DNA of 64,000 nucleotides from Clostridia bacterium UC5.1-1D10 (GTDB lineage: Bacteria > Bacillota > Clostridia > Lachnospirales > Anaerotignaceae). The stretch is taken from NCBI GenBank assembly GCA_001304995.1, contig BBZU01000006.1:62001-126000 (forward strand). Direction: 5' to 3'. Below are positions 57,611 to 64,000 of the stretch, piece by piece. How positions within the stretch are numbered: the first letter of the stretch is position 1; each line of letters starts with the position of its first letter. A program made the translations under genes and the position numbers. The notes under the pieces are model-generated. The model saw only the letters and a list, made by a program, of their open reading frames with translations. It ran no database searches and was not told the DNA's origin.

Positions 57611-58486
57611 ATGCTGGATGGAGTGATTTTGAAAGGAATCGGCGGATTCTATTATATCGATACCGTGGAAGGCATCTATGAATGCCGTGCCAGAGGGATT
57701 TTCCGTAAGGAAGGCATTCGCCCCACCGTTGGAGATTCTGTACAGATTTCCGTGCTGGATGAAGCCAACAAAAAGGGAAGTCTGGATGTGATCCTGCCCA
57801 GAAGAAATGAGCTGATCCGTCCCAGAGTTTCCAATATCGATCAGGCGGTCATTGTCTTTGCGGCAAAAAGCCCTAATATGAATCTGGATCTGCTGGACAG
57901 ATTTTTGCTGCTGGCAGAAGAACAGGAATTGGATATTGTCATCGTCATCAACAAGATCGACAGAGATAAACAAAACAAATATGAGGATGCTGCTGCTCTT
58001 TATAGAGCGGCAGGCTATCCTGTCTTCTGCACCAGTGCGGAAAAGGGCATTGGCATCGAGGAACTGCGGAAAGCATTGGAAAACAAAATTTCCGTATTCG
58101 CAGGCCCTTCCGGCGTAGGAAAAAGCAGCCTCATCAACGCCGCTTTCCCCGGTTTAGAGCTGAATACAGGGGAAATCAGTGAGAAAATACAGCGTGGTCG
58201 TCATACCACCCGTCACGCTGAGCTGATTCGTATTACAGAACAGAGTTATATCGTGGATTCTCCCGGTTTTACCTCTCTGTTCCTGAACCATATCCCGTCA
58301 GATAAACTGCAGTATTATTTCCGGGAATTTCAGCCTTTTCTGCACAAATGCTATTACAACGGCTGCGTGCATATCAATGAGCCGGACTGCGCCGTAAAGG
58401 AACAGATCGGCGATGCCATTGACAGCCGCAGATATGAAAGATACAAAATGCTTTATGAGGAACTGGAAAACGAAAGGAGAAACTGA
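57611..58486 (+). CDS. rsgA: Ribosome small subunit biogenesis GTPase RsgA
   Basis: This 291-residue circularly permuted GTPase has an N-terminal OB fold, then G4 VINKID, G1 GPSGVGKSSL near residue 165 and G3 DSPGFTSL in permuted order. The C-terminal zinc ligands are around CYYNGCVHINEPDC. It matures 30S subunits. It starts 16 bases after pknB with AAGGAG. Confidence 0.96.
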   Translation: MLDGVILKGIGGFYYIDTVEGIYECRARGIFRKEGIRPTVGDSVQISVLDEANKKGSLDVILPRRNELIRPRVSNIDQAVIVFAAKSPNMNLDLLDRFLLLAEEQELDIVIVINKIDRDKQNKYEDAAALYRAAGYPVFCTSAEKGIGIEELRKALENKISVFAGPSGVGKSSLINAAFPGLELNTGEISEKIQRGRHTTRHAELIRITEQSYIVDSPGFTSLFLNHIPSDKLQYYFREFQPFLHKCYYNGCVHINEPDCAVKEQIGDAIDSRRYERYKMLYEELENERRN

Positions 58487-58487
58487 A

Positions 58488-59158
58488 ATGGCTATTTATT
58501 TGTCCCCTTCTATGCTGTCCATTGATTTCACAAAGGTAGGCGAACAGCTGGCGATTGTGGAACAGGCAGGGGTACCTTACATCCATCTGGATGTAATGGA
58601 TGGTGTGTTTGTACCCAATATTTCTTTTGGGATTCCTGTGATTCAGGGGATTCGCAAAGCCAGCAATATGGTTTTTGACGCCCATCTGATGATCGTAGAC
58701 CCGGAGCGTTATGTGGAACAGTTCCGCAAAGCGGGTGCTGACATCATCAATTTCCATGTGGAAGCGACCAAAGACCTGCGGGCTGTATTGCGAAGATCAA
58801 AGAAACAGGCGCGAAAGTGGGTATCACCATCAAACCCAAAACACCTGTGGAAACCATCAAACCTTTCCTGAAAGATGTGGATATGGTATTGGTTATGACC
58901 GTAGAACCCGGTTTTGGCGGCCAGAAATTTATGGCAGATCAGGTGCCTAAGATTGCCCAGCTGGCAGCATGGAAAAAAGAATTGGGCCTTTCCTATGACA
59001 TTGAAGTTGACGGCGGCATCACGCTGGATAACGTGAGAGAAGTGTTGGATGCAGGCGCCAATGTCATTGTTGCAGGCTCCGCTGTGTTTGGCAAAGAAGA
59101 TATTGCCGGTGCAGCGAAGGGTTTTATGGAAATTTTCAAGGAGTATGAGGCAGAATGA
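58488..59158 (+). CDS. rpe: Ribulose-phosphate 3-epimerase, frameshifted
   Basis: Rpe interconverts ribulose-5-P and xylulose-5-P. The corrected 223-residue TIM barrel has LSPSMLSIDFT, the metal-binding HLDVMDGVFVPN, VMTVEPGFGGQKF and the phosphate-binding VDGGITLDN. The frame breaks at 58799-58801, where a G is missing in TTGCG. With it, RAVLAKIKETGAKVGITIK follows. The stop overlaps thiN by 4 bases (ATGA). Confidence 0.93.
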
Positions 59159-59793
59159 AAGCAGTATTGTTTGCAGGGGCAGCCATAACGGATTACAGTT
59201 TTTGTGAGAAGTATTTGCAGGATGCAGATTGCATCATCTGCTGTGACGGCGGCATGCACCATGCAAAAGCCCTTGGGATTACACCGGATTACATCGTGGG
59301 AGATTTTGACTCTGTGCGTCCGGAAGTGCTGGAAGAATATCGTAATATGGGCATTTCCATTCGTCAGTTTCCTACCCACAAAAATGAAACAGATATGCAG
59401 CTTGGCATGCTTTTGGCCTTAGAGCTGGGGGCAACAGAATTGGTGCTCATTGGCGGTATTGGCGACCGTTTCGACCATACCCTTGCCAATGCTCATCTGC
59501 TGCTGTATCTGCTGAAAAAAGGCGTACGTGGGATTCTGGTCAATGAGAAAAACTGTGTGGAACTCATTGATAAAGAAGTCACCCTCTATGGCAAAGCAGG
59601 AGATTTGGTATCTACCATTCCTTTGAGTATGCAGGTGGAAGGTGTGACACTGGAAGGTCTGGAATATCCGCTGGTAGACTATGATCTGGCACTGGATGAT
59701 AAATTGGTGGCTGTCAGCAACGTCATGACAGGCACTGAAGCGAAAGTGAAAATCCGAAAAGGGTATCTGTTTGTGATGCAGACACGAGATTAA
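59155..59793 (+). CDS. thiN: Thiamine pyrophosphokinase
   Basis: The 212-residue kinase converts thiamine to thiamine diphosphate. Motifs are CCDGGMHHAKALGI, IVGDFDSV and KNETDMQLGMLLALELGA, then GGIGDRFDHTLAN. The C-terminal B1-binding domain is present. It is the last gene of the rsmB run. A dispersed repeat lies 17 bases downstream. Confidence 0.94.
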   Translation: MKAVLFAGAAITDYSFCEKYLQDADCIICCDGGMHHAKALGITPDYIVGDFDSVRPEVLEEYRNMGISIRQFPTHKNETDMQLGMLLALELGATELVLIGGIGDRFDHTLANAHLLLYLLKKGVRGILVNEKNCVELIDKEVTLYGKAGDLVSTIPLSMQVEGVTLEGLEYPLVDYDLALDDKLVAVSNVMTGTEAKVKIRKGYLFVMQTRD

Positions 59794-59810
59794 CAAGAAA
59801 GTGGGCATGG

Positions 59811-59994
59811 AAAAGCAACTTCACCTTAAGAAAACATTGATTTTTCTTTTCCTTGATTTCTTAAGGGGAATTGCGACGGCTGTCTTCACAAGAAAACATA
59901 ACAAATAAAAATTTTCATAAAATAAGAAAGCTAAAATCCTTTGTCATGATAAGGATTTTAGCTTTCTTTGTTTTCTTATGAAGATGCCCCTAAT
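59811..59994 (+). repeat. Dispersed structured repeat, full-length copy B
   Basis: This 184-bp copy begins AAAAGCAACTT and ends GATGCCCCTAAT, like copy A. Hairpin 1 is CTTCACCTTAAGAAA/TTTCTTAAGGGGAAT. Hairpin 2 is AGAAAGCTAAAATCC/GGATTTTAGCTTTCT, which changes paired bases together relative to copies A, C and D. The last 32 bases match copy A exactly. The flanks AAAGTGGGCATGG (59798-59810) and CCATCCCCACTTT (59995-60007, followed by more T) pair almost perfectly, so it lies inside an older terminator loop after thiN. Confidence 0.85.
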
Positions 59995-60082
59995 CCATCC
60001 CCACTTTTTTTTATTGGTGATACAGGCAAATTTGCTGTCCCAATGGCATAACATGAATCAGGTTGGTTTGTGGAGGGATTGG

Positions 60083-61162
60083 ATGGCAACCATTAGCCTA
60101 TGTATGATTGTAAAAGACGAAGAATTGACCTTGGAGCGATGTATGCAATGCGCAAAAGGTTTTGCCGATGAAATCGTTGTGGTAGATACGGGCTCTGTGG
60201 ACAGGACAAAAGAAATTGCGGAAAAATATGCGGATGTGGTTTGTGATTTTCAGTGGTGTGCTGACTTTGCGGCAGCGAGAAATTTTTCCTTTTCCAAAGC
60301 CACGAAGGATTATTGTATGTGGCTGGATGCGGATGATGTGGTGCCGGAGTCGGAACAGAAAAAAATCGTAGCGCTGAAAGAAAAATTGGAGGAAACGAAA
60401 GCCGACGTGGTGATGATGCCTTATGATGTGGCTTTTGACGCAGGCGGAAAGGCCACGTTTTCTTATTTTCGGGAGAGGATTGTGAAAAACATAGGACGTC
60501 CTTTATGGGAAGGACGGGTACATGAAGTCATTACCCCTTATGGAAATATCATCCACGAGGACATTCATGTGGAACATCGAAAGGAAAAAGCATATGACAC
60601 AGACCGCAATTTGCTGATTTACGAAAAGATGCGTGCAGAAGGCTGTGTATTCAGTCCCAGAGAGCAATTTTATTATGCCAGAGAATTATATTATCATGGA
60701 CGATATGGAGAGGCCATAGACGAATTTCGTGTGTTCATGGGCAGGGAAGGGGCATGGCTGGAAAATAAACTGGAAGCTTGTCGGCAGATGGCCATTTGCT
60801 ATGGACATCTGCAAAAACCACAGGAGCAGCTGGAAGCATTGTTTTACAGTTTTACACTGGATTTGCCTCGGGCGGAAACATGCTGTGATCTGGGGCGATA
60901 TTATTTCGACAGACAGGCGTGGAGAGAGGCAATTTTCTGGTATGAAACGGCTTTGCGGGTGGAAAAACGGAAAAATGGCGGCGGATTTATCCGAGAGGAT
61001 TGTTATGGGTATCTGCCCTGTATCCAGCTCTGTGTCTGCTATGACCGCTTGGGACGGCGGGAAAAAGCCGTTTCCTATAACGAAATGGCGGCAGTATTCA
61101 AGCCGGAGGACGGCGCTGTGGCATATAATCGGGCATATTTTGCAAAAGTATCCAAAACATAA
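60083..61162 (+). CDS. GT2 family glycosyltransferase with TPR-like C-terminus
   Basis: The 359-residue protein has an N-terminal GT-A domain of family 2: ISLCMIVKDEELTLERCM, VVVDTGSVDRT and MWLDADD with the metal-binding DxD. The C-terminal part (residues about 200-350) has TPR-like helix pairs (YYARELYYHGRYGEAIDEF). This layout is found in SunS-like and related glycosyltransferases. The acceptor is unknown. ATG 60083 has GGAGGG upstream. Earlier in-frame starts run into the repeat. The gene stands alone. Confidence 0.86.
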   Translation: MATISLCMIVKDEELTLERCMQCAKGFADEIVVVDTGSVDRTKEIAEKYADVVCDFQWCADFAAARNFSFSKATKDYCMWLDADDVVPESEQKKIVALKEKLEETKADVVMMPYDVAFDAGGKATFSYFRERIVKNIGRPLWEGRVHEVITPYGNIIHEDIHVEHRKEKAYDTDRNLLIYEKMRAEGCVFSPREQFYYARELYYHGRYGEAIDEFRVFMGREGAWLENKLEACRQMAICYGHLQKPQEQLEALFYSFTLDLPRAETCCDLGRYYFDRQAWREAIFWYETALRVEKRKNGGGFIREDCYGYLPCIQLCVCYDRLGRREKAVSYNEMAAVFKPEDGAVAYNRAYFAKVSKT

Positions 61163-61198
61163 AAAATGGCACTGCCTTTTTGCGGCAGTGCCATTTTG
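61161..61198. terminator. Bidirectional terminator
   Basis: AAAATGGCACTGCC pairs with GGCAGTGCCATTTT around a 7-base loop, between the convergent glycosyltransferase and asnA genes. Confidence 0.92.
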
Positions 61199-61216
61199 AT
61201 TTTCATAAAATTTGCC

Positions 61217-62224
61217 TTACAGCAGTGTTACGCCGGCTGCGTTGCAGACATCAAATGTTTCCTGATCCCAGATAGAGGACTGTACTTCACCGATGTGGGC
61301 TTTACCCAGCAGCAGCATGCACAGACGGGACTGACCGATACCGCCGCCGATGGTGCAGGGCAGTTTGCCTTCCAGCAGCATTTTGTGATATGTCAGGGCA
61401 CGTCTGTCGTCACAGCCAGCTTTTGTCAGCTGTCTGTCCAGAGATGCAGCGTCTACACGAATACCCATAGAGGAAATTTCCAGTGCGTTGTCCAGTACAG
61501 GGTTGTAGAACAGCAGATCGCCGTTGAGCTGCCAGTCGTCATAGTCAGGCGCACGACCGTCATGGCGTTCGCCGGAACGAAGTATATCGCCAATCTGCAT
61601 GATGAATACAGTTTTGTATTCTTTTACAATGGCGTTTTCTCTTTCCTTTGGTGTCAGGTCAGGATATCTGTCTTCCAGTTCCTGAGAAGTGATAAATGTA
61701 ACTTCTCTGCACAGCTCTGTTTTGATGCGAGGATATTTTTTCTTCAGCACTTCCAGTGTGTCGCAGATGCAGATCACAATGCCCTGTACAGTGAATTTCA
61801 ATTCCTGAATATTGCGTTTTTCCGGTGTGATGACTTTTTCCCAATCCCACTGGTCAACATAAATAGAATGGAGATTATCCAGGGTTTCATCACGGCGAAT
61901 CGCATTCATATTGGTATACAGACCTTTGCCGGGACGGAAGTCGTAGCGGTAAAGAGCCATTCTTTTCCATTTTGCCAGAGAGTGTACTACTTCAGCAGTT
62001 ACGCCGGTAGCAGGCACTTCAAAGCTTACGGGACGTTCTACGCCGTTGAGGTTGTCGTTCAGTCCTGTGGAAGGATCAACGAACAAAGGCGCGGATACGC
62101 GTTTCAGATTCAGTGTCTGAGACAGATGTTCTTCAAAAGTCTGGTGGATCAGACCGATTGCGTTTTGTGTTTCATATAAAGTAAGTACAGACTGATAGCC
62201 TGCAGGAATATATGTTTTACTCAT
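61217..62224 (-). CDS. asnA: Aspartate--ammonia ligase
   Basis: AsnA makes asparagine from aspartate, ammonia and ATP. It is related to class II aminoacyl-tRNA synthetases. The 335-residue protein has AGYQSVLTLYETQNAIGLIH at the N-terminus, RYDFRPGKGLYTNMNAIRRD and the C-terminal GGGIGQSRLCMLLLG. Length is normal. No T-box leader is seen in the short upstream region. It is divergent from blaI. Confidence 0.97.
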   Translation of the reverse strand: MSKTYIPAGYQSVLTLYETQNAIGLIHQTFEEHLSQTLNLKRVSAPLFVDPSTGLNDNLNGVERPVSFEVPATGVTAEVVHSLAKWKRMALYRYDFRPGKGLYTNMNAIRRDETLDNLHSIYVDQWDWEKVITPEKRNIQELKFTVQGIVICICDTLEVLKKKYPRIKTELCREVTFITSQELEDRYPDLTPKERENAIVKEYKTVFIMQIGDILRSGERHDGRAPDYDDWQLNGDLLFYNPVLDNALEISSMGIRVDAASLDRQLTKAGCDDRRALTYHKMLLEGKLPCTIGGGIGQSRLCMLLLGKAHIGEVQSSIWDQETFDVCNAAGVTLL

Positions 62225-62387
62225 GAAAACCCCTCATTTCTCCTTGATATTTCATACCTATTCAGCATATCATAAACGGCGGATTTGTCAAGGGATGGGG
62301 CGTCCTTTGCGGAAAAATCTCCCCTTTGAGGCGTTGTAAGAGGGAAAAAGGAATCTGGAAAATTGGTTTTTCTGAGGGGAAAAGGAC

Positions 62388-62437
62388 TTGACACTCAATT
62401 CCTACAAGTGTATGATATAGTAAAACATACAAGTGTA
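62388..62437 (+). promoter_or_regulatory. Promoter with two BlaI-type operators
   Basis: TTGACA (62388-62393), a 17-base spacer and TATGAT (62411-62416) form a strong promoter. TACAAGTGTA occurs at 62403-62412, across the spacer and -10, and again at 62428-62437, at the expected transcription start. These TACA/TGTA half-site dyads fit binding by BlaI/MecI-type repressors, so the pair probably represses itself. Confidence 0.85.
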
Positions 62438-62459
62438 GGAGTTGAAAGGAGGGAGTCTT

Positions 62460-62834
62460 ATGCAAAAACTTCCCGATACGGAATTGGAGATCATGCAGGT
62501 GATCTGGCAGGAAAACAGAGTTCTTTCCACTTCGGAAATCAAAGAAAAGTTGGACTTGAGCCGCCCTTGGAATGTGTCGGCCCTTCAGACACTTTTGAAT
62601 CGGCTCATTGACCGTGGATTTCTTTCCAGTTATAAAGAAGGAAAAAATCGCTATTACGAAATCACTGTGAAAGAAGAGGACTATCTGGCTTTTGAAAACA
62701 GTTTGTTTTTGCGGAAAGTCAATGCCAACTCTTTGACAAAACTGGTGGCGTCTTTGTATCGCAGTCACACCATTTCCGATGCGGATTTAGATGACTTGGC
62801 GAAGTTTATTGAGGAGAAAACAGGAGGTGCTTGA
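62460..62834 (+). CDS. BlaI/MecI-family transcriptional repressor
   Basis: The 124-residue protein has the winged helix of the Penicillinase_R family: LPDTELEIMQVIWQENRVLS, RPWNVSALQTLLNRLIDRG and SYKEGKNRYYE. The C-terminal helices form the dimer and contain the linker usually cut by the sensor protease. I chose ATG 62460 with AAAGGAGGG upstream. The operators just ahead support autoregulation. Targets other than its own operon are not visible. Confidence 0.92.
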   Translation: MQKLPDTELEIMQVIWQENRVLSTSEIKEKLDLSRPWNVSALQTLLNRLIDRGFLSSYKEGKNRYYEITVKEEDYLAFENSLFLRKVNANSLTKLVASLYRSHTISDADLDDLAKFIEEKTGGA

Positions 62835-62836
62835 GT

Positions 62837-64000
62837 ATGTTGTGGGAAACCATGATACAATGGGCACCTGTGGTGCTGCGTAGATGTTTTGACGCTGTCT
62901 GGCAGGTGACACTGCCTTGGATCATCACCATTTTGCTCCTGATGTTGCTGCGTCCTTTTCTCCTGCGGCGATACAGTGTGAAATGCTATCTGAATTGTAT
63001 GAGAATCATGATGGGGCTTCTGATTATGTCCATGACTGCATACAGCGGCAACGCTTACTGGCAGATTCCTGGGCCGGATGTATTACTTTCCCATGAAGTA
63101 GAGGTGAGCTCAGCGCCAAGGGAAGAGATGCCTGCTGAAGCACCTGCGTCAGGAGAAAATCTTGCCCAAGGGCAGGAAAGTCTTGTCATGCAGACACAAA
63201 GCCAGCAGCAGACAACAGAAACACCGGTGCCAACAGCAAAGCCGGAGAAACAGACACTTCCGGAATTGTATCAGATTTGGGCAGTGGGTATGGCGTTGTT
63301 CCTGTTGTTTCATTTGGTGCAGTATGGGCGGATGCAGTGGTATCTCCACAAAGGTCGGGAAAAGATTACCGATCCCGCATTGCTGGAGAGTTATCAGCAG
63401 CTCCATAAAGAAATGCCCATTCTGATTCGAAAGCCGCGGATTTACTGCCATAGAGGTCTGCCCAGTTCCATTTGTGTGGGATTGTTCCGCAAGACCATAT
63501 ATGTGGATACCCAAGATAGAGATCTGGAAGAAATGAAATGGGTACTGCGTCATGAGCTGTACCATTGCGATAATGGTGATATGTTGGGTAGATGGGTTTT
63601 TCTGGTGGTACAGGCAATGCACTGGTTTAATCCCCTCATGTATTGGCTTATTGACCAACTGGAATGGAGCACAGAGCTGGAATGTGATGCAAAAGTGGTG
63701 GATGGAGCGGATTTGCAGGCACGCAAGGCGTACAGTATGGCCATTTTAAACAGTATTCGAGAAGGAAATCGGAAAAGAGCCAGACTGTCCACGGCTTTTG
63801 TGGAGAACCGAAAAACACTGGAAAAAAGATTGGAGGCGATTGTGGATATGCAGCAAAAGAAGAAAGGACGAATGATGTCTTTTTTGGTAACAGCAGCGGT
63901 GATATTCTGTTTTACCTTTGTGGGTTGTACGCCTGTGGAATCGCAGCAGACCACAGAAGCCGTGCAGACGGATTTGACACGGGAATTGTATGATGCTAGA
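62837..64000 (+). CDS. BlaR1-like M56 membrane metalloprotease, truncated by window end
   Basis: 388 codons are open to the end of the window. The M56 part has N-terminal membrane helices (LPWIITILLLMLLRPFLL and another near residue 55), a polar Gln/Pro-rich loop, a further helix near residue 150 and the zinc motif RHELYHCDNGD with H239. A membrane segment (FLVTAAVIFCFTFVGC) near residue 355 leads to an extracellular domain of which only the start is seen. Whether a penicillin-binding sensor domain follows is unknown. The gene lies 2 bases after blaI, as for BlaI-BlaR1 pairs. Confidence 0.88.
   Translation, partial: MLWETMIQWAPVVLRRCFDAVWQVTLPWIITILLLMLLRPFLLRRYSVKCYLNCMRIMMGLLIMSMTAYSGNAYWQIPGPDVLLSHEVEVSSAPREEMPAEAPASGENLAQGQESLVMQTQSQQQTTETPVPTAKPEKQTLPELYQIWAVGMALFLLFHLVQYGRMQWYLHKGREKITDPALLESYQQLHKEMPILIRKPRIYCHRGLPSSICVGLFRKTIYVDTQDRDLEEMKWVLRHELYHCDNGDMLGRWVFLVVQAMHWFNPLMYWLIDQLEWSTELECDAKVVDGADLQARKAYSMAILNSIREGNRKRARLSTAFVENRKTLEKRLEAIVDMQQKKKGRMMSFLVTAAVIFCFTFVGCTPVESQQTTEAVQTDLTRELYDAR

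Noticed and set aside
59978-60082. Upstream extension of the glycosyltransferase start (in-frame ATGs at 59978 and 60053)
   Set aside because: It would translate through the end of the dispersed repeat. The ATG at 60083 has a proper GGAGGG site and begins with the conserved first strand of the GT2 fold.
62225-62387. T-box or other riboswitch upstream of asnA
   Set aside because: The leader available on the minus strand is short, and no T-box sequence (TGGNACC-type bulge with specifier loop) is visible.

Overview
The window reads as chromosomal DNA of a low-to-moderate-GC anaerobic Bacillota, most likely class Clostridia (a Lachnospirales-type genome is my best guess, not proven). The reasons are a clostridial fatty-acid cluster with the FMN enoyl reductase FabK, RNase Y with RNase E/G, the yicC-remA-gmk-rpoZ-priA-def-fmt-yugP-rsmB-rlmN-PP2C-pknB-rsgA-rpe-thiN order, strong AGGAGG ribosome-binding sites, and a tRNA gene without encoded CCA.

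Layout. 1-5.2 kb: tail of a probable M16 peptidase, DUF378 protein, dapF, hflX, a lipoprotein with an internal duplication, a B3/B4-domain protein, a small unknown, a GNAT acetyltransferase and tRNA-Pro(CGG). 5.3-6.2 kb: ECF sigma factor and anti-sigma pair. 6.3-15.3 kb: complete type II fatty-acid operon fabH-acpP-fabK-fabD-fabG-fabF-accB-fabZ-accC-accD-accA. 15.4-16.8 kb: phage-type XhlA-like/holin/amidase lysis cassette. 17-20.8 kb: Fur-family regulator, HisC-like aminotransferase and YkvI-like transporter on the minus strand, then nth. 20.9-24.6 kb: three tandem paralogous exported proteins and a LysR regulator. 24.8-34.4 kb: stand-alone FMN glutamate-synthase-like protein, M16 peptidase pair (YfmF/YmfH type), lgt, ABC-F ATPase, CNNM/HlyC protein and a thioredoxin-fold lipoprotein lacking its CXXC. 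34.6-45 kb: two-component system, M23 peptidase, rng, rny, small unknown, MATE exporter and rqcH (NFACT). 45-59.8 kb: the conserved housekeeping run listed above. 60-64 kb: GT2 glycosyltransferase, asnA, and a BlaI/BlaR1-type regulator pair with its own operator, cut by the window end.

Two things stand out. First, a dispersed, sense-oriented, structured repeat occurs just downstream of four unrelated genes (two full copies of about 183 bp near 16.8 and 59.9 kb, two shorter relatives near 33.3 and 41.5 kb). Its 3' stem shows compensatory changes between copies, and both full copies appear to sit inside the loop of an older terminator hairpin. This is the best candidate for an undescribed element here. 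Second, about twenty reading frames that should be intact are broken by single-base indels, nearly all in short A/T runs. Many are in genes expected to be essential or intact (accD, fabH, rpe, rsmB, pknB). This pattern points to consensus errors of a long-read assembly rather than mass pseudogenisation, so the affected genes are annotated as whole genes with the lesion noted. One of them, the first of the three tandem paralogues, also carries an in-frame stop codon and may be a true pseudogene.
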